A stretch of DNA of 64,000 nucleotides, from the NCBI RefSeq assembly GCF_014651595.1, contig NZ_BMXE01000004.1:372001-436000 (forward strand), read 5' to 3'. This document shows positions 48,640 through 58,067 of the stretch, piece after piece (position 1 is the stretch's first letter; each line of letters starts with the position of its first letter). The DNA is from Pseudovibrio japonicus. Its GTDB lineage: Bacteria; Pseudomonadota; Alphaproteobacteria; Rhizobiales; Stappiaceae. The notes beneath the pieces were generated by a model. That model saw only the letters and a list, made by a program, of their open reading frames with translations, made no database searches and had not been told where the DNA came from. Position numbers and translations under genes: made by a program.

Positions 48640-49113
48640 ATGACGAAAGAAACTAAGTTTGATCAGGAACTGATCCGCCAGCTCGCAACTCTGCTGGACG
48701 AAACCAACCTGACCGAAATCGAGGTAGAACACAAAGATCTCCGTGTTCGTGTCGCTCGTCAGCTGACAATTAATGCAGCAGCCCCTGTGGCTCCTGCCCC
48801 GGTTGCAGCACCTGCACCAGCCGCAGCTCCGGCGCCTGCTCCTGTAGAAATCGCAGTTTCTGCTGATCCTGCAAACCACCCGGGTGCAGTCACCTCCCCA
48901 ATGGTCGGCACTGCATACCTTGCTCCAGAGCCAGGCGCTTCAGCTTTTATTGAAGTCGGTAAGTCTATCAAAAAGGGTGACACAATTCTGATCGTGGAAG
49001 CTATGAAAACCATGAACCAGATCCCTTCACCTAAATCTGGTACCGTGACTGCGATTCTGGTTGAAGATGGTCAGCCAGTAGAGTTCGGCGAACCACTTAT
49101 CATCATCGAATAA
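48640..49113 (+). CDS. accB: Biotin carboxyl carrier protein of acetyl-CoA carboxylase
   Basis: A 157-residue carrier that shuttles carboxyl groups from AccC to the carboxyltransferase, the entry step of fatty-acid synthesis. A helical N-terminus, an Ala/Pro-rich swinging linker (about residues 46-70) and the biotinyl domain are clear. The biotin attachment lysine is Lys123 in EAMKTMNQI; Thr replaces the usual second Met, as in many rhizobial sequences. Two ATGs compete (48631 and 48640). I chose 48640 because GGA sits 11 bases upstream of it but only two bases from the other. accC starts 14 bases after the stop. Confidence 0.95.
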   Translation: MTKETKFDQELIRQLATLLDETNLTEIEVEHKDLRVRVARQLTINAAAPVAPAPVAAPAPAAAPAPAPVEIAVSADPANHPGAVTSPMVGTAYLAPEPGASAFIEVGKSIKKGDTILIVEAMKTMNQIPSPKSGTVTAILVEDGQPVEFGEPLIIIE

Positions 49114-49127
49114 CAGGCGAAGTCTCC

Positions 49128-50495
49128 ATGTTCTCTAAGATCCTCATCGCAAACCGCGGCGAGATCGCACTCCGCATCCTTCGAGCCTGTAAAGAGCTTG
49201 GCATCCGCACTGTAGCGGTCCACTCTACTGCCGACGAAGACGCAATGCATGTGCGCCTAGCTGATGAAAGCGTATGTATTGGACCGCCAGTCGCGCGCGA
49301 CAGCTACCTCAATATCCCGCAGATTCTGGCAGCCTGTGAAATCACTGGCGCCGACGCTGTACACCCTGGTTATGGGTTCCTCTCCGAAAATGCCCGCTTT
49401 GCGGAAATTCTCGAAGCGCACGGAATCACCTTTATCGGCCCAACCTCAGAGCACATCCGTGTGATGGGCGATAAGATCCAGGCAAAGACCACAGCAAAAG
49501 AACTGGGCATTCCAGTTGTGCCTGGGTCTGATGGTGGCATCACCTCTGAAGACGACGTCCATGCAATCGCTAAGGAAATCGGCTTTCCGGTTCTCGTGAA
49601 AGCTGCTGCTGGCGGCGGCGGTCGCGGCATGAAAGTGGCAAAGACTGCAGAAGATTTGGACACCGCGATTTCAACCGCACGCTCCGAATCCAAGGCAGCC
49701 TTCGGCGACGATGCGCTGTACATGGAAAAGTACCTCGGCAAACCACGCCACATCGAGGTGCAGGTTCTGGGTGACGGTCAGGGCAACGCAATTCACCTTG
49801 GTGAGCGCGATTGTTCCTTGCAGCGCCGCCACCAAAAGGTATTCGAAGAATGTCCTTCCCCTGCTCTGAACGAAGAGCAGCGTCAGCAAATCGGCGAGAT
49901 CTGTGCGGACGCAATGCGTAAGCTCAAGTATCGCGGTGCGGGCACCATCGAATTCCTCTATGAAGACGGCGAGTTCTATTTCATCGAAATGAACACCCGC
50001 CTGCAGGTGGAACACCCTGTAACTGAAATGGTAACCGGCATTGATCTTGTGATCGAACAGATCCGCATCGCTGGTGGCTCTACCCTTTCAATCAATCAGG
50101 AAGATGTTCGCTTTACCGGCCATGCCATTGAGTGTCGCATCAACGCCGAGCACCCGCTGACCTTTGCGCCCTCTCCGGGCACAATCACCTACTACCACCC
50201 ACCAGGTGGACTGGGCGTGCGCGTGGATTCCGGCGTTTATCAGGGCTACAAAATTCCTCCGCACTATGACAGCCTGATCGGTAAGTTGATCGTTCATGGC
50301 CGCACCCGTGTGGAATGCATGATGCGCCTGCGTCGTGCTCTGAGCGAGTTCGTGGTTGATGGCATCAACACCACTGTGCCGCTCTTCTCAGAGCTTCTGG
50401 ACAATCAGGATATCGCCAACGGCGCCTATGATATCCATTGGCTGGAGAAGTTCCTGGAAGCACACATCGCAGCACAGAACAACGAAGAAAACTAA
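49128..50495 (+). CDS. accC: Biotin carboxylase subunit of acetyl-CoA carboxylase
   Basis: A 455-residue ATP-grasp enzyme that carboxylates the biotin on AccB using bicarbonate. The N-terminal domain begins [14 protein letters not shown]. The ATP-grasp glycine loop is [13 protein letters not shown] (about residues 158-171). [14 protein letters not shown] holds the catalytic and metal-binding Glu, Asn and Arg residues. The length is exactly that of E. coli AccC, so it is the stand-alone subunit and not part of a larger carboxylase. It is co-transcribed with accB and followed by aat 31 bases later. Confidence 0.98.
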   Translation: MFSKILIANRGEIALRILRACKELGIRTVAVHSTADEDAMHVRLADESVCIGPPVARDSYLNIPQILAACEITGADAVHPGYGFLSENARFAEILEAHGITFIGPTSEHIRVMGDKIQAKTTAKELGIPVVPGSDGGITSEDDVHAIAKEIGFPVLVKAAAGGGGRGMKVAKTAEDLDTAISTARSESKAAFGDDALYMEKYLGKPRHIEVQVLGDGQGNAIHLGERDCSLQRRHQKVFEECPSPALNEEQRQQIGEICADAMRKLKYRGAGTIEFLYEDGEFYFIEMNTRLQVEHPVTEMVTGIDLVIEQIRIAGGSTLSINQEDVRFTGHAIECRINAEHPLTFAPSPGTITYYHPPGGLGVRVDSGVYQGYKIPPHYDSLIGKLIVHGRTRVECMMRLRRALSEFVVDGINTTVPLFSELLDNQDIANGAYDIHWLEKFLEAHIAAQNNEEN

Positions 50496-50526
50496 GGAGA
50501 ACCAGAGAGGTCAGCAGCGGTCGCGC

Positions 50527-51213
50527 ATGGAATTTAAGATTACCCCAGAGATTCTGCTTAAAGCATATGCTTGTGGTATCTTTCCAATGGCCGAGACTGC
50601 TGGCTCCACTGAACTTTTCTGGATAGACCCCGAGCGGCGAGGCATCTTGCCGCTCGATTCGTTTCATATCCCCAAACGCCTCGCAAGAACCGTACGGTCC
50701 GACAAATTCATCGTACGAGCCTCCTGCGATTTCAAGGGCGTCCTCTCCCATTGCGCAAACATCACAGCTGAGCGCAAGGAGACCTGGATCAACGCCGAAC
50801 TCAAGAAGCTCTACACCGAGCTGTTCGCGATGGGTTTCTGCCACACAGTTGAGGTCTATAACGCGGACGAGGAACTCGTAGGCGGGCTTTACGGCGTCTC
50901 TTTGGGCGGAGCCTTCTTCGGGGAGAGCATGTTCTCAACACAGCGCGATGCCTCCAAGGTTGCCCTTGTGCATCTTTATGGCCGCTTGCTCTACGGAAAC
51001 TTCCAGCTGCTCGATGCCCAATTCCAAACAGAACATCTGGAACAGTTTGGCGCTATGGAAGTCACAAAAGAGCATTATGGCAAACTTCTGCAAAACGCAC
51101 TGAGGCATGAGGGCGATTTCAACGCCCTGCCCCAGGAGACCTCGGGCAAAGTGGTATTGCAAATCATCGAGGATATGCGACCGCCCCGCGGTAAAAAAAA
51201 CGGCCTCTACTAA
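50527..51213 (+). CDS. aat: Leucyl/phenylalanyl-tRNA--protein transferase
   Basis: A 228-residue enzyme that adds Leu or Phe to N-terminal Lys or Arg, marking proteins for ClpAP (N-degron pathway). Signatures are AYACGIFPM near the start, FWIDPERRGILPL, ETWI, and GGLYGVSLGGAFFGESMFS. The start ATG at 50527 is the only in-frame start downstream of the accC stop that keeps the family N-terminus; the ribosome site is weak (GAGG 17 bases away). It lies in an accB-accC-aat order common in alphaproteobacteria. The last codons form part of a hairpin serving the convergent gene. Confidence 0.97.
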   Translation: MEFKITPEILLKAYACGIFPMAETAGSTELFWIDPERRGILPLDSFHIPKRLARTVRSDKFIVRASCDFKGVLSHCANITAERKETWINAELKKLYTELFAMGFCHTVEVYNADEELVGGLYGVSLGGAFFGESMFSTQRDASKVALVHLYGRLLYGNFQLLDAQFQTEHLEQFGAMEVTKEHYGKLLQNALRHEGDFNALPQETSGKVVLQIIEDMRPPRGKKNGLY

Positions 51214-51220
51214 GAGGCCG
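51193..51220 (-). terminator. Terminator of the DUF2155 gene, embedded in the end of aat
   Basis: On the minus strand CGGCCTCT-TAGT-AGAGGCCG is followed by eight T residues. The stem contains the aat stop codon, and the T-tract is read from the aat Lys codons. Confidence 0.85.
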
Positions 51221-51227
51221 CATCGCA

Positions 51228-51773
51228 TTAATTCAAGGTCGCAAGCACCTTCGGCCGTGGGACCGGAATTTCACCTGAAGAAACAAAGTCATCGCCAGCC
51301 AACTCATCTTCTTCGGAAACGAGCTCAACAGCTGGCCCTGCATATCCTTCTGGCGGAGGAACCGAGGTGGAAGTCTTGCAGTTAATCAGCCAGATGTCAT
51401 AAACGCTGTGCTCTACCGCATGTACACCCGGATTACTTGCAAACATCCAGCCACTGAAGATCCGCCGAACTTTGCTGTCCAGCGTGAGCTCGTCAACCTC
51501 AATAAACGCAGTAGTTTGCGAAGCTTCGGTCAGCGGACGGGAGTTACAAACACGCGGGGTAACCTGCAGCGCTCCAAACTGAACAGTCTCGTCAATATAA
51601 ACATCAAAAGTGGTGACACGGCCGGTGATTTTGTCCAGCCCTTTAAACACTGCAACCGGGTTCTGGATTGGTGTCTGAGCTTGTATAGGCGATACAAACG
51701 CAACCCCACCAATCAACGCAGCAAGTGCGCAAGATGCAGCACGCCCAAGATATCTACGCATTGTAAAACCCAT
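51228..51773 (-). CDS. DUF2155 domain-containing exported protein
   Basis: A 181-residue protein of a family common in alphaproteobacteria with no known function. A signal peptide ends at about residue 33 (SPIQAQ). The conserved core reads AVFKGLDKITGRVTTFDV, VQFGALQVTPRVC and IFSGWMFASNPGVHAVEHSVYDIWLINC, with two Cys that could form a disulphide. An acidic, Pro-rich tail follows. GGAAAG is four bases before the ATG at 51773; an ATG four codons later is also possible. It ends at a terminator shared with the last codons of aat. Confidence 0.93.
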   Translation of the reverse strand: MGFTMRRYLGRAASCALAALIGGVAFVSPIQAQTPIQNPVAVFKGLDKITGRVTTFDVYIDETVQFGALQVTPRVCNSRPLTEASQTTAFIEVDELTLDSKVRRIFSGWMFASNPGVHAVEHSVYDIWLINCKTSTSVPPPEGYAGPAVELVSEEDELAGDDFVSSGEIPVPRPKVLATLN

Positions 51774-52010
51774 AAAACTTTCCAGCAGCTAATGATTCAA
51801 TCGCCCGAGCTTTAAAGGGCTTAGCACTGGAATGCTACGGGGAAAAGGCAAGAACGAGGCAAACAAGCGGCAAAGCCTGAGGAATCTCCGCTAACCCACA
51901 GGCGTTGCGCAGATGTCACGCAACTTGGCACAGGCACCTCGCAAATTTTACTCAAATCCCAACCTACCAATTGTTCAAATCCTCGTTTGCGGCTGGTTTC
52001 ATAACCAGTG

Positions 52011-54098
52011 ATGTCAGCAACAACAAGAAATGCAATGCACGCAAAGCAAACCCGACCCGTCACAACCGACCAAAGTAAAACGCAAACCATACTGCACGCA
52101 GTTTGCGCGATTTTGCGTTGTTTGTGTCTGACAAAACGTTTTTTTGCGTTTTTTTGCGTTGTTATGTTTGTGACGCTCCCCACGATGGCTTCAGCACAAC
52201 CATTTAAAGAGTACATCACGCAGCAGCACATGCAGGCACCAGCACCTCCCGAGAAGAAACCCGAGGGTGCGGGCCAAAATCCAAATTTGCAAGAACCGTT
52301 GCGCATGCCAGCAGTGCCTTTTATGGAATTTCACGCGGAAGAAATCATTGATCGGTTCCCGCTGACACCCGCCGACACCAGCTCGCCCAGAGCAACACTA
52401 CAGAGCTTTATCGACATCATGGAGGAGACCAACGATCTCATTATGGAAGCTCACGAAGAGAACGCCGGGATGGTTGGGTTCGCGATGGATGTTATGGGTA
52501 TGGGAGGAAACCGCAATAATGTTGAAAAGAAAATAGCCATTGCCGAGATCCTTCTGGAACGAGCAAGAGGCTCCTTCGACCTTTCCGAGCTCCCTAGCGC
52601 AACACGAAAGCGAACCTCCGTTGAGCTGGCATTGCAGTTAAAGGAGATACTCGATCGTATTCCACTCCCTGCTCTGGAAGATATCCCCGGAAGCGCCGCT
52701 GGAACCTACGACTATAACCAAGGTAATCTTGAAGACAGCTGGACGATCCCCTTTACCGAAATCACACTAACCAAAGTGAATGAAGGGCCCAATCAGGGAA
52801 AATATCTCTTCTCTGCCCAAACTGTAGACCGCATTCCCGAGTTTTATCATAGCGTGAAAGAGCTCCCTTCCCGGTTCGAACACAACAAAGACCTCTACAG
52901 TTTCTACGCATCCAGCCCCGGACAGCTCCTGCCGCCCGCATGGTTCTCATTCATCGAACAGCAGCCTGCATGGATACTGGATCTCTACTACGGACAAGCT
53001 GGATGGCAGTGGATCGCGCTGATTATCGTCACCTCGCTCACGCTGATTGTGCTGCTTCTGTTTATCAGCGGCATGCAGCGCATACCCAGCCAAAACAAAC
53101 CTCTGAGGCGACAGCTGATCAGCATCATCAACACCGGTGTCGTCGTAAGTGCGCTCATGTTCCTGCGATATCTGGCGGATAATCAGATCAATATCGGTGG
53201 CCAGCTGCTTCAGGTATACGACCTGACCATCGAAACGCTGGTCTGGATTGGTGTTGCCTTCATCGCGTACAAGGCAATTCGCCTCTTAAGCGAGCTGGTG
53301 CTCATCAGGGATCGTGCCGTCGCCTCCATCGACCACAGCCTCATCCGCACAGCAACACAGCTTGTTGCAATCCTGTGCGCCCTGATCCTGCTTACGTTTG
53401 GTGCAACCCGCCTGAATCTCCCATTGTATGGAATCATTGCCGGTCTCAGTCTGGGCGGCCTTGCCATCGCATTTGCGGCCCAGCCCACGCTGGAGAACCT
53501 GCTTGGCGGGCTCATCATTTATGCAGATGGAATTGTCCGTGTGGGTGACTATTGCGAGTTCAACGAGATCCGTGGTCACGTTGTTTCAATCGGCATGCGC
53601 TCAACACGCGTCAGAACCTCCGATAGAACGCTCGTCACGATCCCCAACGCCGACCTCGCAAAAATGAATTTCAAAAACTTCACTTTGAAAGACCACTTCC
53701 GCGTCGTTCTCAGGCTCGCCTTAAAGTACGACACAAGCCCCAATCAGCTTGAAAAGCTCGTCAGCAAAATAAAGCAGATGCTTGCAGGCCACCCTCTTTC
53801 GCTCCCTGACACAACAAAAGTGCACCTGGAGAAAATTGATGAAACCGGCATCCTGCTGAAAATCGAAGACGGCGTGAAAGTTTCAACCCACGATGAGTTT
53901 TTAGTCGCTCAGGAAGACATCCTTCTGCGAACGCTTAAACTCATCTCAATGGAAAATATCGAAGTCGCTCACCCCTTCGTGTCCAACTATGAGGGCGCCG
54001 TCAGCCCGCCGCAAAATGATGACACGCCCAATCCGCAGACTGCGGAAAAGACCAAGCCTAAGCCAAAAGCGAAATCCAAAGTAAAGAAGGCCAAATAA
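52011..54098 (+). CDS. Large MscS-family mechanosensitive channel
   Basis: A roughly 695-residue membrane protein. After a signal-like segment ending TMASAQP (about residue 63) comes a roughly 250-residue periplasmic domain without known motifs. Four or five helices lie between about residues 320 and 480, then the MscS core: pore-lining helix GLSLGGLAIAFAAQPTLENLLGGL, beta domain with VGDYCEFNEIRGHVVSIGMRSTRVRT and IPNADL, and a cytoplasmic tail ending in Lys/Pro repeats. It releases solutes under osmotic downshock. The start is uncertain: no ribosome site precedes 52011, and two T7 runs interrupt the signal region at 52139-52155. Confidence 0.88.
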   Translation: MSATTRNAMHAKQTRPVTTDQSKTQTILHAVCAILRCLCLTKRFFAFFCVVMFVTLPTMASAQPFKEYITQQHMQAPAPPEKKPEGAGQNPNLQEPLRMPAVPFMEFHAEEIIDRFPLTPADTSSPRATLQSFIDIMEETNDLIMEAHEENAGMVGFAMDVMGMGGNRNNVEKKIAIAEILLERARGSFDLSELPSATRKRTSVELALQLKEILDRIPLPALEDIPGSAAGTYDYNQGNLEDSWTIPFTEITLTKVNEGPNQGKYLFSAQTVDRIPEFYHSVKELPSRFEHNKDLYSFYASSPGQLLPPAWFSFIEQQPAWILDLYYGQAGWQWIALIIVTSLTLIVLLLFISGMQRIPSQNKPLRRQLISIINTGVVVSALMFLRYLADNQINIGGQLLQVYDLTIETLVWIGVAFIAYKAIRLLSELVLIRDRAVASIDHSLIRTATQLVAILCALILLTFGATRLNLPLYGIIAGLSLGGLAIAFAAQPTLENLLGGLIIYADGIVRVGDYCEFNEIRGHVVSIGMRSTRVRTSDRTLVTIPNADLAKMNFKNFTLKDHFRVVLRLALKYDTSPNQLEKLVSKIKQMLAGHPLSLPDTTKVHLEKIDETGILLKIEDGVKVSTHDEFLVAQEDILLRTLKLISMENIEVAHPFVSNYEGAVSPPQNDDTPNPQTAEKTKPKPKAKSKVKKAK

Positions 54099-54125
54099 AA
54101 ACGCGGCCCCGAAGAGCCGCGTTTT
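54098..54125. terminator. Two-way terminator between the MscS gene and valS
   Basis: AAAACGCGGC and GCCGCGTTTT form a ten-pair stem around eight bases between two convergent genes. Confidence 0.88.
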
Positions 54126-54151
54126 AAAGAAATCACAATGAGCGAAGTGCC

Positions 54152-56989
54152 TCAGCCAAGAGCAGCGAGGCGATCAAGAGCCTCAGTCATCTTCTCTTTG
54201 CGCTCGGCAAGCTCCACCACTTTTTCTTTTTCAGCTGCAACAACATCTTCCGGCGCTTTTGCAAGGAAGCGTTCGTTTTCCAGCTTCTTGGAGATCTTGG
54301 TGAGTTCACCAACGATCTTGTCCAAAGACTTACCAAGACGGGCCTTTTCCGCATCCAGATCGATAACACCAGCCAGCGGCAGACAAACGGTCGCTTCGCC
54401 AACAACGATCTGAGCGGAACCCTGCGGAATCTCGTTAGCGGTGGTCACGCTTTCAGCACGCGCGTTCTTGATGATCGCTGCTTCGTGGATTTCCAAACGA
54501 GCCTTGGTCTGCTCAGAAGCACCGCACAGCACCACAGGAACTTTCGCACCAGCCGGAACGTTCATTTCAGAACGCACAGAGCGGATCTGAACAATCATAT
54601 CGATCAGCCAGTTGATCTCCGCAGCCGCTTCCTCGTCTTCACCAATTGGAGTTGGCCAGGAAGAAAGAACAAGCATGTTGTCACGCTTGTTTTCCGTGTC
54701 TTCAACGGTACGCTCCCACAGCTCTTCAGTGATGAATGGCATAAACGGATGCAGAAGCTTTAGGATTTCATCGCGAACCCAAGCCGTGGTCGCACGAACT
54801 TCAGCCTTCGCGTCTTCATCATCAGAGTAGAAGATCGGCTTGGTCAGCTCCACGTACCAATCACAGAAGGTGTTCCAAACAAAGCGGTAAGCACCACCAG
54901 CCGCATCATTAAAGCGGTAGGTATCAATCGCTTCAGAAACCTCGCGAATAGCACGGCTGGCTTCAGTCACAATCCAGCGGTTCACAGTCTGCTTGACCAG
55001 CGCAGGATCAAAACCCTCAACCGAATGACACTCGTTCATTTCCGCAAAGCGGCAGACGTTCCAGAGCTTGGTCGTAAAGTTACGGTATCCAGCGACACGA
55101 GAGGTTGCCAGCTTAATATCACGGCCCTGAGCAGCCATCGCAGCAAGAGTAAAGCGCAAAGCATCAGCGCTGTATTCTTCAACCAGTGCCAGCGGATCAA
55201 TCACGTTGCCCTTGGACTTGGACATCTTCGCACCCTTCTCGTCACGGACGAGGGCGTGGATGTACACCGTGTCGAATGGCTCGGTCTTCATGTAATGGTT
55301 GCCCATCATCATCATCCGGGCAACCCAGAAGAAGATGATGTCAAAGCCAGTCACAAGAACGGATGTTGGGTAGTAGCGTGCAAGCTCAGGTGTCTTATCC
55401 GGCCAGCCGAGTGTAGAGAACGGCCACAGTGCGGAAGAGAACCAGGTGTCCAGAACGTCTTCATCACGGTACATAGCAACAAAGTCAGCTTCGCCTGCAT
55501 CGTGTGCAGCCAGAGCTTCGTTCTGCTCCATCAGCTTGACAGGCTTGCCGTAGAACTCAGAAGCTGCCGCCAGTGCTTCTTCTTCAGTCTTTTCAACGAA
55601 GAACTTGCCTTCAGGGCCATACCATGCAGGGATACGGTGTCCCCACCACAGCTGACGGGAAATACACCATGGCTGGATGTTTTCCATCCACTCATAGTAG
55701 GTCTTATCCCAGTTTGCAGGAACAAACTTGGTCCGGCCCTCACGAACAGACGCAATCGCAGGCTGAGCCATGGTCTTGGCGTCAACATACCACTGGTCAG
55801 TCAGCATCGGCTCAATCGGCACACCACCACGGTCACCATGTGGAACCATGTTCAGGTGGTCAACAACCTCATCAAGGAAACCGCCCTCTTCGAAGATCTT
55901 TACGATGAGCTTGCGAGCTTCAAAGCGCTCCATACCATGAAGCTGCTCCCAGACGCCGCGCTGTAAATCGGTAGGTTCAAGACCTTCCAGATAATCGTCA
56001 TTTTCCAGAAGCACGATGTTAGCTTCACGGTCCATGATTGAAATCTGACGAAGAGAATGACGCTTACCAATGTCAAAGTCATTGAAATCATGTGCAGGCG
56101 TCACTTTCATTGCGCCTGTACCAGTTTCAAGGTCAACATAGTCGTCAGCAATGATTGGAATACGGCGGCCAACAATAGGCAGAATAACATCCTTGCCCTG
56201 CAGCTCTTTAAAGCGCTCATCATCCGGGTGAACGATGACAGCCGTATCACCAAGCATGGTCTCCGGACGAGTGGTCGCAATCACGATGTAATCGCGGGTC
56301 TCAAACTCGGTCGCCTTGCCTTCGTCGTCAAATGCAACTGGATGCTCGTAGGTCACGCCATCCGCCAGCGGATAGCGGAAATGCCACATGTTGCCCTGCA
56401 TTTCTTTCTGCTCAACTTCCAGATCGGAAATCGCAGTCAGCAGCTTAGGATCCCAGTTCACAAGGCGCTTATCCTTGTAAATCAGGTTCTCTTTGTAAAG
56501 AGAAACAAAGACTTCCAGAACGGCCTTGGACAGACCCTCATCCATGGTGAAACGCTCACGGGACCAGTCACAAGACGCACCAAGGCGCTTGAGCTGGTTA
56601 AAGATCATCCCGCCGGACTCACCTTTCCACTTCCAAACGCGCTCTACAAACGCCTCGCGGCCAAGGTCGCGGCGGGTCATGTTACCGCCCTCAGCAGCCA
56701 TCTGACGCTCAACAACCATCTGCGTGGCGATACCCGCGTGGTCCATACCCGGCTGCCACAAAACATCACGGCCACGCATACGCTGGTAGCGAACCATAAT
56801 GTCCTGCAGGGTGTTGTTCAAAGCGTGGCCCATATGCAAAGAGCCTGTCACATTAGGCGGCGGAATCACGATCGAGTAGGTCGCAGCTCCATCTTCTGCG
56901 CCCGCACCTGCCTCAAAGGCTCCTGCCTGTTCCCAGGCTTCGTAAATCCGCGGCTCAACGGAGGCCGCCTCATATGTTTTATCCAGCAT
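54152..56989 (-). CDS. valS: Valine--tRNA ligase
   Basis: A 945-residue class I synthetase that charges tRNA-Val. HIGH-type motif HMGHA is in PPPNVTGSLHMGHALNNTL (about residues 43-61), followed by the editing domain. KMSKS occurs in EKGAKMSKSKGNVIDP. The anticodon-binding domain and C-terminal coiled coil (last about 65 residues, Lys/Glu-rich) complete the protein, typical of ValRS and not of IleRS or LeuRS. It sits downstream of popZ on the same strand. Confidence 0.98.
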   Translation of the reverse strand: MLDKTYEAASVEPRIYEAWEQAGAFEAGAGAEDGAATYSIVIPPPNVTGSLHMGHALNNTLQDIMVRYQRMRGRDVLWQPGMDHAGIATQMVVERQMAAEGGNMTRRDLGREAFVERVWKWKGESGGMIFNQLKRLGASCDWSRERFTMDEGLSKAVLEVFVSLYKENLIYKDKRLVNWDPKLLTAISDLEVEQKEMQGNMWHFRYPLADGVTYEHPVAFDDEGKATEFETRDYIVIATTRPETMLGDTAVIVHPDDERFKELQGKDVILPIVGRRIPIIADDYVDLETGTGAMKVTPAHDFNDFDIGKRHSLRQISIMDREANIVLLENDDYLEGLEPTDLQRGVWEQLHGMERFEARKLIVKIFEEGGFLDEVVDHLNMVPHGDRGGVPIEPMLTDQWYVDAKTMAQPAIASVREGRTKFVPANWDKTYYEWMENIQPWCISRQLWWGHRIPAWYGPEGKFFVEKTEEEALAAASEFYGKPVKLMEQNEALAAHDAGEADFVAMYRDEDVLDTWFSSALWPFSTLGWPDKTPELARYYPTSVLVTGFDIIFFWVARMMMMGNHYMKTEPFDTVYIHALVRDEKGAKMSKSKGNVIDPLALVEEYSADALRFTLAAMAAQGRDIKLATSRVAGYRNFTTKLWNVCRFAEMNECHSVEGFDPALVKQTVNRWIVTEASRAIREVSEAIDTYRFNDAAGGAYRFVWNTFCDWYVELTKPIFYSDDEDAKAEVRATTAWVRDEILKLLHPFMPFITEELWERTVEDTENKRDNMLVLSSWPTPIGEDEEAAAEINWLIDMIVQIRSVRSEMNVPAGAKVPVVLCGASEQTKARLEIHEAAIIKNARAESVTTANEIPQGSAQIVVGEATVCLPLAGVIDLDAEKARLGKSLDKIVGELTKISKKLENERFLAKAPEDVVAAEKEKVVELAERKEKMTEALDRLAALG

Positions 56990-57164
56990 ACCTAAAGCTC
57001 TTCCACTTATGGAGTTTGTCTGGTGTAAATCGGATGCACTCGCCTAAGTCAACCTTTCATGCCGCCTGCAGACACATTTGAGCGACAAATACCCAAACCG
57101 CCCACACCGCAGCTAAGTTTTCCTAAGGTTTCACACGAAGGGAGTCATGAACTCCGGGCAATCC

Positions 57165-57185
57165 GAGGGGAGCTGACCTCCCCTC
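57165..57185 (-). other. Hairpin after popZ
   Basis: GAGGGGAG pairs with CTCCCCTC around five bases, 13 bases past the popZ stop. The T-tract is absent on the minus strand (GGATTGCC follows), so termination here is doubtful. Confidence 0.4.
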
Positions 57186-57197
57186 TGACCCGAAAGA

Positions 57198-57845
57198 TTA
57201 TTTGCGCGAGATACGGTCGATCTCTTGGCGCACAAGCCGCTCCACCACACCCGGCAGATGCTGGTCGAGCCAGCCTTTCAGCATTGGGCGTAGCATCTCG
57301 GCCACAAGGTCTTCCAGCGTACGGGCGTTCTTGGACAGCACCGTGTTGGCCAGACCATTAAAAGCACTGGACACAACCTGATCCGTGGTGCTTGAAATAA
57401 GTGTTTCCATTGGATCTTGCGCATTAGCAGGCTCTAAGATGTCGTCCTGTTCCGCGCTGCTCAATCCAAACGCCTCAGGTCCCAGCGGATCAATAAAGGC
57501 GACATCTCCATCACCCCCATCGGCCTTTTCCGCAAGACCTTCAACCATTTTTACCGGGGAGGATTGCTCGTCAATCTTCTCTTTTTGCGTCAGCTCCAAA
57601 ACTTCACGCTCTGCTTCCTTTGCCTCTTCAGGCTCAGGTGCGGGAGCTGGCTCCAGTGCCGCTGGCGCATCATCAAAGAGTTTATCCAGATCGTCCTGAG
57701 ACAATTCGCGATTTGCGTCCGCTTCACTCAATACATCATCTGTCATTTGCTTAGCGCCGCTCGCTTCGTCATCCGAAATAATCTTGCGGATCGAGCTAAG
57801 GATATCCTCCATGGAAGGCTCGTTACCCTGTGAAACAGCTCCCAT
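57198..57845 (-). CDS. popZ: Polar organising protein PopZ-like (DUF2497)
   Basis: A 215-residue cytoplasmic protein that in Caulobacter forms a polar scaffold tethering the chromosome origin. The N-terminal helix motif EPSMEDILSSIRKIISDDE (about residues 9-27) and the C-terminal oligomerisation region AEMLRPMLKGWLDQHLPGVVERLVRQEIDRIS are the two conserved parts. A Glu/Ala/Pro-rich acidic linker of about 120 residues lies between them. Both match the PopZ layout. The symbol is by family; function in this organism is inferred. A near-CtrA box lies upstream. Confidence 0.93.
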   Translation of the reverse strand: MGAVSQGNEPSMEDILSSIRKIISDDEASGAKQMTDDVLSEADANRELSQDDLDKLFDDAPAALEPAPAPEPEEAKEAEREVLELTQKEKIDEQSSPVKMVEGLAEKADGGDGDVAFIDPLGPEAFGLSSAEQDDILEPANAQDPMETLISSTTDQVVSSAFNGLANTVLSKNARTLEDLVAEMLRPMLKGWLDQHLPGVVERLVRQEIDRISRK

Positions 57846-57899
57846 GATTGCACTCCACTTCTATTCGCGTCTAATCCGCCGGCTTTCCGACTCAGTTAA

Positions 57900-57914
57900 T
57901 TAATAAATACTTAC
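57900..57914 (-). promoter_or_regulatory. Possible CtrA box upstream of popZ
   Basis: TTAA-N7-TTAC, one mismatch from the CtrA consensus, lies about 55 bases before the popZ start in an AT-rich stretch where chance matches are likely. Confidence 0.3.
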
Positions 57915-58011
57915 TCAAATATAAGAGAAAAGCCGAGCCGCCCGACAGCCAGACAGCTCGCAAAACGCCAATTCCCACAAGGAAAACTGGCAATCCAGCA
58001 GGCACCCCAAT

Positions 58012-58039
58012 AAAAAAGGGAGCATTACCTGCTCCCTTC
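58012..58039 (-). terminator. Intrinsic terminator after the TolC-type gene
   Basis: On the minus strand AAGGGAGCA pairs with TGCTCCCTT around GGTAA, followed by TTTTATT. Confidence 0.88.
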
Positions 58040-58067
58040 TCAAAATTCTTCATTATATCAGAGGAAC

